Shown here piece by piece: positions 1 through 8,701 of a DNA stretch of 64,000 nucleotides. The position numbers were made by a program, and so were the translations under genes. Under the pieces are notes generated by a model that did no database searches, was not told the origin of the DNA, and was given only the letters and a program-made list of their open reading frames with translations. The first letter of the stretch is position 1, and each line of letters opens with the position of its first letter. This DNA comes from Maritalea porphyrae (GTDB lineage Bacteria; Pseudomonadota; Alphaproteobacteria; Rhizobiales; Devosiaceae). The DNA lies in NCBI RefSeq assembly GCF_027213965.1, contig NZ_JAPWGX010000001.1:434001-498000 (forward strand). Reading direction: 5' to 3'.

Positions 1-869
1 AAGTCGACGATGAATTTGGCGCACAGGATTGGTGGTTCCAAGTTTGGGGGCCAGACGAACTTGTGGAAGAAGGTATTGGCGACCCACAGGATTGGGTACT
101 CAAGAGAACCGACGCCGAAGGGGTGCAAAAATCGGACGGCGAAGACTCTTGGCACGCATTTGGTGACATGGCGCGCGGCTTCAACATGCTGGACCCGATC
201 AAAGCGACATTGCTTACGCCTGGGCTAAACTTGGATGGCCGTTTTGAAGAAACCGGCATTCCCGCCTCTATCGTAACCAAATATCTGGTTGAGCATGGTG
301 TGGTCGTGGAAAAGACCGGGCTCTATAGCTTTTTCATCATGTTCACCATCGGCATTACCAAGGGCCGATGGAATACATTGCTGACGGAGCTGCAGCAGTT
401 CAAAGACGATTACGATAAAAACCAACCCATGTGGCGTATAATGCCTGAGTTCTGTGCAAAGCATCCGCGTTACGAGCGCATGGGATTGCGGGATCTTTGT
501 CAACACGTGCATGCTCTTTACGCAAAATATGACGTAGCCGTTTTGTCTACCGACATGTATTTGAGCGATCATACACCGGCCATGAAACCCAGCGACGCTT
601 TTGCCCATATTGCCCAACGCACTACACAACGTGTGCCGATTGACGAATTGGAGGGCCGCATTACAACGAGTTTGGTCACGCCCTACCCGCCTGGCATTCC
701 ACTGTTGATCCCAGGTGAAGTCTTTAATGAAAAGATTGTTAGCTATCTCAAATTCAACCGCGAATTTGCACGCGAGTGCCCCGGCTTTGAAACCGACATT
801 CATGGACTTGTGCAGCTGAGCGATGATGATGGTGTGATCAACTATTTTGCCGACTGCGTTGCGCTTTGA
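1..869 (+). CDS. Orn/Lys/Arg decarboxylase, C-terminal part (5' end outside window)
   Basis: This is the C-terminal portion of a PLP-dependent fold-type I basic amino-acid decarboxylase, which converts ornithine, lysine or arginine to the diamine plus CO2. The reading frame is open from base 3, so the gene begins upstream of the window. The stretch WHAFGDMARGFNMLDPIKAT followed by LLTPGL is the family hallmark before the C-terminal domain, and YPPGIPLLIPGE near the end is the conserved active-site loop of the OKR_DC C-terminal domain. The PLP lysine and the receiver-like wing domain would lie upstream and cannot be seen, so substrate preference among ornithine, lysine and arginine is unresolved. 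The frame ends at a TGA with no co-directional neighbour for about 200 bp. Confidence 0.9.
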   Translation, partial: VDDEFGAQDWWFQVWGPDELVEEGIGDPQDWVLKRTDAEGVQKSDGEDSWHAFGDMARGFNMLDPIKATLLTPGLNLDGRFEETGIPASIVTKYLVEHGVVVEKTGLYSFFIMFTIGITKGRWNTLLTELQQFKDDYDKNQPMWRIMPEFCAKHPRYERMGLRDLCQHVHALYAKYDVAVLSTDMYLSDHTPAMKPSDAFAHIAQRTTQRVPIDELEGRITTSLVTPYPPGIPLLIPGEVFNEKIVSYLKFNREFARECPGFETDIHGLVQLSDDDGVINYFADCVAL

Positions 870-1031
870 TTCTAAGCTTCGCTAATACCACTTGTTCCGG
901 CCTCACGCTGGGGCGAGTTTATCATGTCTAAATCAATCAATATCTAGCACGCGTTGCCTATGTCAAGCCAGGTGCCTCTGTGCAAACTGGGGAAAGTGAT
1001 TTCTTTCCTTCTCACCACCACAACATCAATG

Positions 1032-1046
1032 TTAATGTTTCATTAA
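1032..1046 (+). promoter_or_regulatory. CtrA-type binding box
   Basis: The sequence TTAA, seven bases, TTAA and then C matches the full CtrA consensus TTAA-N7-TTAAC without a mismatch. It lies 18 bp upstream of the preferred start of the receiver-domain gene. CtrA is the alphaproteobacterial cell-cycle and motility master regulator. Its control of this gene is inferred from the motif only. Confidence 0.55.
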
Positions 1047-1064
1047 CTAAAGAAGGTGATTTGG

Positions 1065-1601
1065 GTGCGTACATTAAAAGTAGTTGGTATTGTTGCACAA
1101 AATAGAGCTTTGAGCTCGATACTCGCCATGATGTTGCGCGATTGCCAAGATATGCGGGTGCGTGTGTTTGAAACCCACAAGGCGTTGCAAATCTATCTGC
1201 GTATTGCGCCCATCCATTTGCTGTTATGCGACTATCAGCTCAACGATATGAGCTGCCCACAGTTGGTGTCTTCGCTGAAATCCAATCCGCAAATGCATAC
1301 AGAAAACATGCAAATTGTTGCTTTAACCCGCAATATTGATCGAAATATGCAGCGCGAAATTGGCATCACAGGAATCGATGAAGTCATCGTCAAGCCTATG
1401 TCTCCCGCCTACATTCGCGAACGAGTGACCGCACGTTTGGCGTTGCCGGCAAAATTTAGACGCATTCCGGTGCGCAACAACTCGCTTGCCAAGCGAGTGG
1501 ACGCCTACATAGAGACTATACGTCCTGCGCAGGATACGCCCAGCAATGTGGTGCAGTTGTTTGCGCAGCGCCAACCAACCCGACATCCAGAGCACGTTTA
1601 G
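1065..1601 (+). CDS. response regulator receiver-domain protein
   Basis: A protein of about 178 residues with a CheY-like receiver fold in its first two thirds. The phosphoacceptor region reads LLLCDYQLND, giving the aspartate at the end of beta 3. ALTRN supplies the Thr of beta 4, and VIVKPMSP supplies the conserved Lys-Pro of beta 5. The N-terminal acidic pair is replaced (IVAQNRAL), so metal binding may be weak. The last 45 residues are a basic tail with no recognised output domain. The GTG at 1065 is preferred because AGAAGG at 1051-1056 sits 8 bp before it; an upstream GTG at 1056 overlaps that site. It is monocistronic and preceded by a CtrA box, so a role in cell cycle or motility is plausible but unproven. 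Confidence 0.75.
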   Translation: MRTLKVVGIVAQNRALSSILAMMLRDCQDMRVRVFETHKALQIYLRIAPIHLLLCDYQLNDMSCPQLVSSLKSNPQMHTENMQIVALTRNIDRNMQREIGITGIDEVIVKPMSPAYIRERVTARLALPAKFRRIPVRNNSLAKRVDAYIETIRPAQDTPSNVVQLFAQRQPTRHPEHV

Positions 1602-1620
1602 GAACGGTTTATTGCCGTTC
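1602..1620. terminator. short bidirectional hairpin between convergent genes
   Basis: GAACGG and CCGTTC form a 6-bp stem with a 7-base loop in the gap between the receiver-domain gene and the convergent hypothetical gene. The stem is short and the T tract is poor (TTAAT), so termination efficiency is doubtful. Confidence 0.35.
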
Positions 1621-2157
1621 TTAATCCAACAATTCGGACAGTTTTTCCCAGCCCTCTTTTGCCGAGCGTGCAAAAATCAGGCGTTCGGCGGCTTTGGGGC
1701 TACCGGCTGAAACGATTTCTTCCACGAAACCGCGCAACAGCAAAAACTCATCGCGGGGCGACAAGCAAACGAGTGGGCGATAACCTGACATAACCCAAAC
1801 TTTCAGATAACGTTCAAGGTCGGCAAATGCAGGCGGCATCACCCACATGTGGCCAATTTTGGCCAAACATATTTGTGTGGCGTCCTTTTCCACTTGAATG
1901 CATTCCGCCCCCACTGGCTTTGTAATGCCTTTGTGGTCAGGATCTGAATATACTTGCACCTCACCGCCTGTCGCCAAAGCGCCAGCGATCAAAGCCACCC
2001 CCACTTCACCGTTTGGTGCCGTGCAGATAATTTCTGATCCTTTGCCCGCCAAGAATTCACCACAGCTGTGCGCTTCTTCAACGTGAATCTTTTGGCTGGC
2101 TCGGCCAACAGGAGCGAGAAACCCGGCAGGCTTGCTGATAGATTCAAGCTTCGCCAT
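1621..2157 (-). CDS. conserved hypothetical protein
   Basis: A soluble protein of about 178 residues with no signal peptide or membrane segment. I do not recognise its family. The start at MAKLESISK is preferred over a frame extension nine codons longer because the extension would crowd the stop of the upstream gene. Visible features are an alternating Gly/Ala stretch near residues 55-65 (GVALIAGALATGG) and a leucine-rich C-terminal half. It lies 35 bp downstream of the HerA-like ATPase gene on the same strand, so the two are probably co-transcribed. No catalytic motif is evident and no function is assigned. Confidence 0.65.
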   Translation of the reverse strand: MAKLESISKPAGFLAPVGRASQKIHVEEAHSCGEFLAGKGSEIICTAPNGEVGVALIAGALATGGEVQVYSDPDHKGITKPVGAECIQVEKDATQICLAKIGHMWVMPPAFADLERYLKVWVMSGYRPLVCLSPRDEFLLLRGFVEEIVSAGSPKAAERLIFARSAKEGWEKLSELLD

Positions 2158-2192
2158 TTTGTTTTTTGAACGTCTTTTGAGCAATTTAAAAC

Positions 2193-3743
2193 CTACCGAC
2201 CGCGCTTGAGACTGCCAAGAATGCCACGCACCAACTGGTTGCCCAGCTGACGTGCAACTGTTCTTGCGAAACTGTTGATTGCTTTTTCTGTTGTCGTTTG
2301 CCGTGTAGATGGGCGCTTCTTTGACCGCGACCGCCTGGTTGGCCGATCATCGCGCACGCTGTCTTCATACCCCGAGCGAGAACGGCCCATACGACCATAG
2401 TCTTCGCGTTCGCGCTCTTCCCGCTCAAGCTGACGTTCTTCCTCACGCTGGCGCTGCTCTGCGCGCTCAGCGAGCACCTCAGCCGCTGATTCACGATCAA
2501 TGGTCTCGTTATAAAGGTCTCCCATTGGACTAAGGCGCAGAATTGCAGCGCGTTCCTTTGGGGTAATTGGTGCCATTCTAGAAGATGGGGGCCGCATCAT
2601 GGTGCGTCCAACGACGGAAGGCACACCCTTTTTTTCCAATGTGGAAACAAGCGCTTCGCCGACGCCCAATTGGGTGATAACTTCCTCAGTATCAAAATCT
2701 GGATTAGGACGGAATGTGTCTGCCGCCGTGCGCACAGCTTTTTGTTCGCGCGGCGTATAAGCGCGCAAAGCATGCTGCACCCGGTTGCCAAGTTGAGCCA
2801 AAACTGGATCGGGAATATCAAGCGGGTTCTGTGTCACAAAGTAAACGCCAACACCCTTTGAGCGCACCAATTTCACGACCTGCTCGACTTTATCAAGCAG
2901 AGCCTTTGGTGCATCATCAAACAACAGGTGAGCTTCGTCAAAAAAGAACACAAGATGCGGCTTTTCAGGGTTACCAACCTCGGGCAATTCCTCAAATAGC
3001 TCAGACAACAGCCACAGCAAGAATGTTGCATAAAGGCGCGGTGACTGCATCAATTCGTCTGCCGCCAGCACAGAAACGAAGCCGCGTCCGTCTTCATCCA
3101 CTTTCATCAAATCTTGTATATCAAGGGCACGCTCGCCAAAGAAGTTCTCAGCACCTTGCTGTTCAAGCACCAACAGCGAACGCTGAATGGCTCCAATAGA
3201 GGCACGTGAAACTCGACCATAGGTTTTTGAAATCTCGTCCGAGCGTTCGTCGATTTCAACGAGCAATGTGCGCAGATCTTTCAAGTCCAGCAGCAGCAAG
3301 CCTTCGTCGTCTGCCAGCGCAAAGGCGACATTCAACACACCCTCTTGTACGTCGGAAAGATCAAGCAAACGCGACAACAACAGCGGCCCCATGTCCGAAA
3401 TCGTTGCACGGATCGGGTGTCCTTGCTTGCCAAACAAATCCCAAAAGATGGTTGGAAAGCTTTCGTAGGTATAATCGCCAAACCCAATTTCAGTTGCTCG
3501 GCTTTCCAAGAAATCCTTGGTTTCGCCAGCCATTGCAATGCCGGAAAGGTCACCCTTAACGTCGGCACAAAAAACAGGAACACCCGCGCGCGAGAAACCT
3601 TCGGCCATAATTTGCAGGCTGACAGTCTTTCCTGTGCCTGTAGCGCCAGTAATCAACCCATGGCGGTTAGCCAGTTTTAGATTGAGATATTCGCCTTGGG
3701 TGCTGGTTCCCAAATAGACCGTGCCGTCAACAAACCGTTCCAT
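2193..3743 (-). CDS. HerA-like / DUF853 (YjgR-type) ATPase
   Basis: A 516-residue P-loop ATPase of the HerA/FtsK clade. Walker A is GATGTGKT at about residues 33-40, and a Walker B-like VFFFDEAHLLF lies near residues 265-275. The sequence FVTQNPLDIPDPVLAQLGNR is the sensor/arginine-finger region typical of the DUF853 (YjgR) family. The region from about residue 415 to 470 is extremely rich in Arg and Glu and probably disordered or coiled coil. No membrane segment is present. Family members are predicted DNA-translocating or nucleic-acid ATPases, but their physiological role is not established. It is followed on the same strand by a hypothetical gene and diverges from the YbjQ gene. Confidence 0.85.
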   Translation of the reverse strand: MERFVDGTVYLGTSTQGEYLNLKLANRHGLITGATGTGKTVSLQIMAEGFSRAGVPVFCADVKGDLSGIAMAGETKDFLESRATEIGFGDYTYESFPTIFWDLFGKQGHPIRATISDMGPLLLSRLLDLSDVQEGVLNVAFALADDEGLLLLDLKDLRTLLVEIDERSDEISKTYGRVSRASIGAIQRSLLVLEQQGAENFFGERALDIQDLMKVDEDGRGFVSVLAADELMQSPRLYATFLLWLLSELFEELPEVGNPEKPHLVFFFDEAHLLFDDAPKALLDKVEQVVKLVRSKGVGVYFVTQNPLDIPDPVLAQLGNRVQHALRAYTPREQKAVRTAADTFRPNPDFDTEEVITQLGVGEALVSTLEKKGVPSVVGRTMMRPPSSRMAPITPKERAAILRLSPMGDLYNETIDRESAAEVLAERAEQRQREEERQLEREEREREDYGRMGRSRSGYEDSVRDDRPTRRSRSKKRPSTRQTTTEKAINSFARTVARQLGNQLVRGILGSLKRGR

Positions 3744-3781
3744 TGTGGCCCTTCGTAGTTGCTATGCGGCTATATAAGACG

Positions 3782-3805
3782 CTCAATAGATCAATCTCAA
3801 TAGAT
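3782..3805. repeat. tandem 10-bp repeat in a divergent promoter region
   Basis: CTCAATAGAT occurs twice, at 3782-3791 and 3796-3805, a 14-bp period. The site lies between the start of the HerA-like gene on the minus strand and the ybjQ-like gene on the plus strand. It may be a regulator site; nothing else supports that. Confidence 0.4.
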
Positions 3806-3922
3806 TATGCGCATCTTGTGGCAGTAATAGTGGGTTTTTAACAGAACTAATTGAAGCCAAGGCTTGGATTATGTCTTGTTTATCCCTATCTGCGGATGAA
3901 TAAATTATATTTTGGGGGCAAC

Positions 3923-4249
3923 ATGCTAACAACAACCACTGACTCGCTGCAGGGATTTGAGGTCACTGAATACCTGGGTATCGTGATGGGCGAAACCATT
4001 CTGGGCGCAAACATTATCCGTGATTTTATGGCAACCGTGACGGACTATATTGGCGGCCGGTCCGGCGCATACGAAGAAACCTTGGCAAAATCCCGCAAGG
4101 CAGCCCTTGAAGAAATGACGGATCGCGCTCGTATGATGGGGGCTGATGCTGTTGTGGGTATTGATCTGGACTATGAAACTGTTGGCTCTCGCGGAGCAAT
4201 GCTTATGGTAACCTGTTCGGGCACCGCCGTGCGATTGCGCAAACTCTAA
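3923..4249 (+). CDS. YbjQ/UPF0145 family protein
   Basis: A 108-residue protein of the UPF0145 (YbjQ) family, a small fold that assembles into oligomers; its biochemical role is unknown. The family core is visible as [18 protein letters not shown], then an Ala/Arg-rich helix, then [13 protein letters not shown] and a C-terminal VTCSGTAV strand. The ATG at 3923 follows a purine-rich GGGGGC ribosome site. An in-frame ATG 72 bp upstream would add a poorly conserved N-terminus and is not preferred. It stands alone, diverging from the HerA-like gene and followed by the Tat-exported repeat protein. Confidence 0.8.
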   Translation: MLTTTTDSLQGFEVTEYLGIVMGETILGANIIRDFMATVTDYIGGRSGAYEETLAKSRKAALEEMTDRARMMGADAVVGIDLDYETVGSRGAMLMVTCSGTAVRLRKL

Positions 4250-4335
4250 ACCTTGGCATTAACGCCAACTCAAAGCTTTGATTGCGCCTTGAGACGTTTG
4301 ATGGTCAATAACTGGCAAAGATGGAGACCCAACGC

Positions 4336-5676
4336 ATGATTTCGCGACGCAGACTTTTGACATCAACGGGCATTGGAGCGAGCTCCGCACTGCTGAGCGG
4401 TGCAGGTGTTGTGGCACAGTTTGGTGCTTTGGATGCAGGGGCAAACGGGCTCGTTGCGAACTCTGGTAGCGATGTGGGTGAGCAGTTGAGGACATTGCTT
4501 GAACGCGCAAGCGCGCTTGGGCAACCTTTATTTCTTCCCGCCGGAGAATATGTGGTCGGCAATATCACCTTGCCTTCAAATATATCCATTATGGGGGTGC
4601 GTGGGCAAACAAAACTGCGCGCTTATGCCGACAAACCCATACTTAGCGGCCAAAATGCGCAAAACATCAGCATAGAAAACGTGACATTTATTGGCGTGGG
4701 CAGCGCCAGCACTTCGGGCGGCTTTGGCCTATTAGATTTGGTCAACTGCGCCGATGTTCTGGTCTCAGAGTGCCGGTTTGAAAAGTCGTCGTCAAACGGC
4801 ATTTCACTCTATGCGACCAGCGGATCGTTAGCACAAAACCAACTCACTGACATTGCCGGCGCTGCGATTGCATCAACTGACGCAACAGGGCTTTCCATCA
4901 TCAACAACACAATTGATGGATGCGAAAACAATGGCATATTGGTTTGGCGGAACGACAATGGCCACGATGGTTCAATCGTTACTGGAAATCACATTAAAAA
5001 CATCAATTGGCGCAACGGTGGCAACGGCCAATATGGCAATGGTATCAATGTTTTTCGTTCGGCGGACGTTATTGTTGCCAACAATGTCATTACGGATTGT
5101 GCCTTCTCAGCCATTCGAGCGAATGGCACCGTAAACTGCCAAATTATTGGCAACAACTGCCGTAATTTATCTGAAGTAGCGATCTTTTCTGAATTTGACT
5201 TTTCCGGCTCAATTGTCGCCCAAAATATCGTTGATGGGGCGGCCCAAGGCATATCCATTACCAACTGGAATGATGGTGGACACCTGGCAGTTTGCGCCAA
5301 TAATATCGTGCGCAACATTTGGAAAACCAGCCCCAACAACCCAGATACTGTGCCTGTTGGCATTGGCGTTGAAGCGGACATCGTGGTGGATGGCAATATT
5401 GTTGAAAATGTTCCAGGCAGCGGCATTGCTGCTGGTTGGGGACCCTATATGCGCAACATCTCGGTTACCGACAACTTAATCCGTGAAGTCGATTATGGGG
5501 TTTATGTATCACTGGCCAAAGGGATCGGTGCTGCTCAGGTAAAAAACAATCAGATAAGCGGTGTGAAAAAGGCAGCTATCGTTGGTGCCCTTTGGGATGA
5601 CATTGCTGAGTTGGACTTGCAAAAATCAGCGGACAAATATCCGCTGATCAGTGTTTCGGACAACCAATTCAACTAG
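4336..5676 (+). CDS. Tat-exported parallel beta-helix repeat protein (TIGR03808-like)
   Basis: A 446-residue exported protein. It opens with a twin-arginine signal (SRRRLLTSTG, then a hydrophobic segment ending near residue 35), followed by a pectate-lyase-like N-terminal segment (LFLPAGEYVVGNITLPSN). Then come many Asn-rich right-handed beta-helix coils such as SIINNTIDGCENNGI and VIVANNVITDCAFSAI. This matches an uncharacterised alphaproteobacterial family of Tat-translocated repeat proteins. The fold is typical of polysaccharide lyases, hydrolases or epimerases, but no catalytic residues can be assigned. The ATG at 4336 is preferred because TGGAGA lies 8 bp upstream; a start at 4321 would extend the Tat signal by five residues. 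It converges on the asparaginase gene with a gap of about 7 bp. Confidence 0.8.
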   Translation: MISRRRLLTSTGIGASSALLSGAGVVAQFGALDAGANGLVANSGSDVGEQLRTLLERASALGQPLFLPAGEYVVGNITLPSNISIMGVRGQTKLRAYADKPILSGQNAQNISIENVTFIGVGSASTSGGFGLLDLVNCADVLVSECRFEKSSSNGISLYATSGSLAQNQLTDIAGAAIASTDATGLSIINNTIDGCENNGILVWRNDNGHDGSIVTGNHIKNINWRNGGNGQYGNGINVFRSADVIVANNVITDCAFSAIRANGTVNCQIIGNNCRNLSEVAIFSEFDFSGSIVAQNIVDGAAQGISITNWNDGGHLAVCANNIVRNIWKTSPNNPDTVPVGIGVEADIVVDGNIVENVPGSGIAAGWGPYMRNISVTDNLIREVDYGVYVSLAKGIGAAQVKNNQISGVKKAAIVGALWDDIAELDLQKSADKYPLISVSDNQFN

Positions 5677-5683
5677 TTCGCGT

Positions 5684-6721
5684 TTAGAAGTAGCTGACAA
5701 TTTCGCCAGATGATTGCATGTGCCCAACCTCAAAACCACGCCAATTCTTGGTAATTTGAGCCTTTTGCGCGCTAAGCACCGCCTCGACTTTTTCTGAGTT
5801 TCCACCGATCGCGCTTAAAAGTCCGGCTACAATCGCGTGTGCTGCATCCATGTTGCCATCGTCGCACTTGAGGGCAAAACCCCAGTTGCGACTACGTAGT
5901 GCGCCACAAAACACACCATCCGCGCCCACCTTCAGCATCAAATCACCCGCAAATGCTTTCATCGCGTCTGTATCAAAGCCATTGGTGCCCGAAACCAGTT
6001 CTGCATTGCTGGCCGCTGCGTTGAATAGTCGATCTCCAGCAGCTGCATAAATGGCAGGAAGTGCATTGGACCCTGAAGACATTTTCGCAAATGCATGAGC
6101 AAAAGATTTGAGCGGTGCACCCCAAGTTGGAATTGAGCATCCGTCGCGCCCGCAATGGTCGGGTGTAAGGGGCACTTCCAACACCCTTTCAACACACTCG
6201 CGCACCAACACTTGTACTGGATGTTCGCGCTCAATGTACCCTTTTGGATCAACGCCAAGCGCTTTGGCTACCGCCAACATCCCGGTGTGTTTGCCCGAAC
6301 AATTATTGTGCAATGCTGTGGGCTGCTGACCCGAATTTCGAAGCAACTTTCGCGCTTCTTTGCCAAATGGGGCATGTGCGCCGCATTCCAAATCTGCTGC
6401 GGTCATGCCGATTTTTGCTAAGAATGTAGAGACACCCTGAACATGAAATTCCTCACCCTTGTGGGATGCACATGCCAAAGCTAGGTCTTGGTCTGAGAGT
6501 TCAAATTTCTCGACTGCGCCGCTTTGAAAAAGAGCCAATGCTTGCAATGACTTAATGGCAGATCGCGGATAAATCATTGCATCAACTTCGCCAGCGCTGG
6601 CAATCACTTTGCCATGTTCATCGACAACACAGAAGGCGCCACGGTGCTTGTTTTCAACCATATTGCCGCGCACGAATTCTGCAAGTATTGGATTTGCTGC
6701 CATGTTGGATTGCTCACTCAT
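5684..6721 (-). CDS. L-asparaginase II family (Rhizobium AnsA-type)
   Basis: A cytoplasmic asparaginase of the PF06089 family, which has a serine-lysine beta-lactamase-like active site and hydrolyses L-asparagine to aspartate and ammonia. The SxxK motif is in YPRSAIKSL near residue 60, CASHKGE follows, the catalytic and zinc-site Cys-Ser-Gly-Lys is in NNCSGKH, and a second cysteine is in HCGRDGCSIPT. Length (345 residues) is normal for the family. MSEQSN at 6721 is chosen over an upstream frame start at 6736. The gene lies about 60 bp downstream of the GH42 gene on the same strand and could be read through from the galactoside operon, though it has no pathway link to it. Confidence 0.88.
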   Translation of the reverse strand: MSEQSNMAANPILAEFVRGNMVENKHRGAFCVVDEHGKVIASAGEVDAMIYPRSAIKSLQALALFQSGAVEKFELSDQDLALACASHKGEEFHVQGVSTFLAKIGMTAADLECGAHAPFGKEARKLLRNSGQQPTALHNNCSGKHTGMLAVAKALGVDPKGYIEREHPVQVLVRECVERVLEVPLTPDHCGRDGCSIPTWGAPLKSFAHAFAKMSSGSNALPAIYAAAGDRLFNAAASNAELVSGTNGFDTDAMKAFAGDLMLKVGADGVFCGALRSRNWGFALKCDDGNMDAAHAIVAGLLSAIGGNSEKVEAVLSAQKAQITKNWRGFEVGHMQSSGEIVSYF

Positions 6722-6784
6722 CACGTTGATCCCCAATTTCGTTTCTTGCTCACTAGCAGAGAAACCATAAAGGGGAAATAGCTC

Positions 6785-8701
6785 TTAGGTTGATATGTGC
6801 TCGACCCAAATCACACCTGCTGGCTCAATCATGCGATCCGCGATGGTACGCTGTTGGTTGGCGTAGTTGAAATAGAAGCGATGATTCTTTGTGTCGCGAC
6901 GGCGAACGCTGTTTGGCATTTTCTCGGTCGCAACTTTGCGTTTTGCGCACATGTTTTCGAGCAAATACACCAATACTTCTTGATCCCCCCAACCAGCGAC
7001 ATATTGGATATTGCCGTGTTCAATGATCGCGGGCTCACCGTCGGTTGTGGTGGCCACAATTTGGCCAGTCGTTGCAAGCTGTTCGCGCCATTTTATGAAA
7101 TTGCCGGGTATAGTTAGTGGCACCTTAGCGGTTTGGCGCAAGCTTTCTACATACTCAATTGTTGCGTTTAAGCCCGGTAAATTTGGGGGTAATGGCAAAG
7201 GAATGGAGAATTCAGCTGTCTTTGCGTTCGTACGCGGCCCCGCCAGCACAAGCCCAACAAAACCTTCAATAGCTGCGCGCAATGGAGCGCTCAACGTCAT
7301 CAACCCCGGTATCATCAACAGCTCGTAGCCGCTCAAATCCGCACAAGTTGGCGAGATAATATCGATTGATAGGCCCAGTTTTCGGGCTGCACGATAGTGG
7401 TCAAACACCAAGTCGAAGTAGTGGCAATGTTTGCCTTGAGGCTGAATGTCTGTGGCCCAAGCGCTTTGATAATCAAACACCAAGGCCACTTTGGCTTGAA
7501 CATTGTCGTCTTCAGCCAAAGCCTCAAGCTCCGATGCAACTTGACTTGCTTCATCAAAGGCTGGGGCAACTTCACTATCAGGGCGCAACAGGCCCGAATG
7601 CATTTGCTCTTGCGCAAATGGGGCTTGCCGCCAGCGAAAATACATAACGTTTTCAGCGCCATGGGCAAAAGCCTCCCATGTCCAAAGCCGTACCATGCCG
7701 GGCAAAGGTGCTGGGTTATATGGTGCCCAGTTGACTGGACCTGGTTGTTGCTCCATCACCCACCAACGGCCCTTGCCGACGGCGCGGTAGAGATCGTGAT
7801 GAAAGGCCTGAAAATCGGGGTGACCCTGACGTGCGTGATCATGCTTGAAAGTTTCATCAGCATCTATGCGGTCTTCCAAAAAGCCGAGCGGGTAGCTGTC
7901 CCAGCTGGCGATTTCTAAGTCTTCGCCAACTTCAAAGTGATCAAATTCTGTTATACGCCCCATATAGTTATGAGCGATGGGCGCACCGCTGTAGCGCTTG
8001 ATCACTTCAGTTTGCAGTTGATTGAAGCTGACCACTTGATCAGACGAAAACCGCCGAAACGCCATGCAATGAACTGGATTAGCTTCGGTCACGGTTAGGT
8101 TGGGCAAGTCAATTTGTTCAAACGAACTATATTCCATCGACCAAAAGACGTTTCCCCAAGCCTCATTGAGCGCTTCAATCGTGCCGTAGCGTTCTTCGCA
8201 CCATTGCCAAAAAGCGTGCAATGCCGCTTCCGAATAGGAAATTGTTGTGTCGTGACAACCATATTCATTGTCGGTTTGCCATGCAGCAACGTGTGGATTT
8301 TGCCCGTAGCGTTTCGCCAAAAACTCGACGATGCGCTCACATTCCGCGCGATAGCCAAGGTGCGAAAAACAATAGTGGCGGCGTGAGCCGAACTTGCGTG
8401 GATTGCCGTTTTTATCTGCTGCATAAATGTCAGGATGACGGTCAATCATCCACCGAGGCGGGGTTGCTGTCGGCGTACCTAACACGACCTTCAAGTCATT
8501 TTGGCCCAATATTTCAATTACTTGATCAAGCCAATCCCATTCAAAAGAGCCATGCTCTGGCTCAATCCGGCTCCATGCAAATTCACCAATGCGCACCCAT
8601 TTTAGACCCAACTCTGCCATGCGTTTGGCGTCTTGTTCCCACTGTTCGCGGGGCCACTGTTCAGGGTAATAGCAAGTGCCGAGTGCGCGGTTTATGGTCA
8701 T
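6785..8701 (-). CDS. GH42 family beta-galactosidase
   Basis: A 638-residue glycoside hydrolase family 42 enzyme that releases galactose from beta-galactosides. The N-terminal TIM barrel starts with GTCYYPEQWP and VRIGEFAWSRIEP. The acid/base Glu is about residue 146 in WQTDNEYGC, and the nucleophile Glu is about residue 316 in WVMEQQPGPVNW. The trimerisation and C-terminal domains follow. There is no signal peptide, so it acts on imported substrate. It is the last sugar gene of the minus-strand island, abutting the SMP-30 lactonase (TAAATG junction). Together with the GH4 enzyme it would feed free galactose into the adjacent oxidative pathway. Confidence 0.93.
   Translation of the reverse strand: MTINRALGTCYYPEQWPREQWEQDAKRMAELGLKWVRIGEFAWSRIEPEHGSFEWDWLDQVIEILGQNDLKVVLGTPTATPPRWMIDRHPDIYAADKNGNPRKFGSRRHYCFSHLGYRAECERIVEFLAKRYGQNPHVAAWQTDNEYGCHDTTISYSEAALHAFWQWCEERYGTIEALNEAWGNVFWSMEYSSFEQIDLPNLTVTEANPVHCMAFRRFSSDQVVSFNQLQTEVIKRYSGAPIAHNYMGRITEFDHFEVGEDLEIASWDSYPLGFLEDRIDADETFKHDHARQGHPDFQAFHHDLYRAVGKGRWWVMEQQPGPVNWAPYNPAPLPGMVRLWTWEAFAHGAENVMYFRWRQAPFAQEQMHSGLLRPDSEVAPAFDEASQVASELEALAEDDNVQAKVALVFDYQSAWATDIQPQGKHCHYFDLVFDHYRAARKLGLSIDIISPTCADLSGYELLMIPGLMTLSAPLRAAIEGFVGLVLAGPRTNAKTAEFSIPLPLPPNLPGLNATIEYVESLRQTAKVPLTIPGNFIKWREQLATTGQIVATTTDGEPAIIEHGNIQYVAGWGDQEVLVYLLENMCAKRKVATEKMPNSVRRRDTKNHRFYFNYANQQRTIADRMIEPAGVIWVEHIST

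Noticed and set aside
225-803. 192-residue open frame on the minus strand
   Set aside because: It lies entirely inside the decarboxylase gene on the opposite strand and its translation has no recognisable motif; the plus-strand product is unmistakable.
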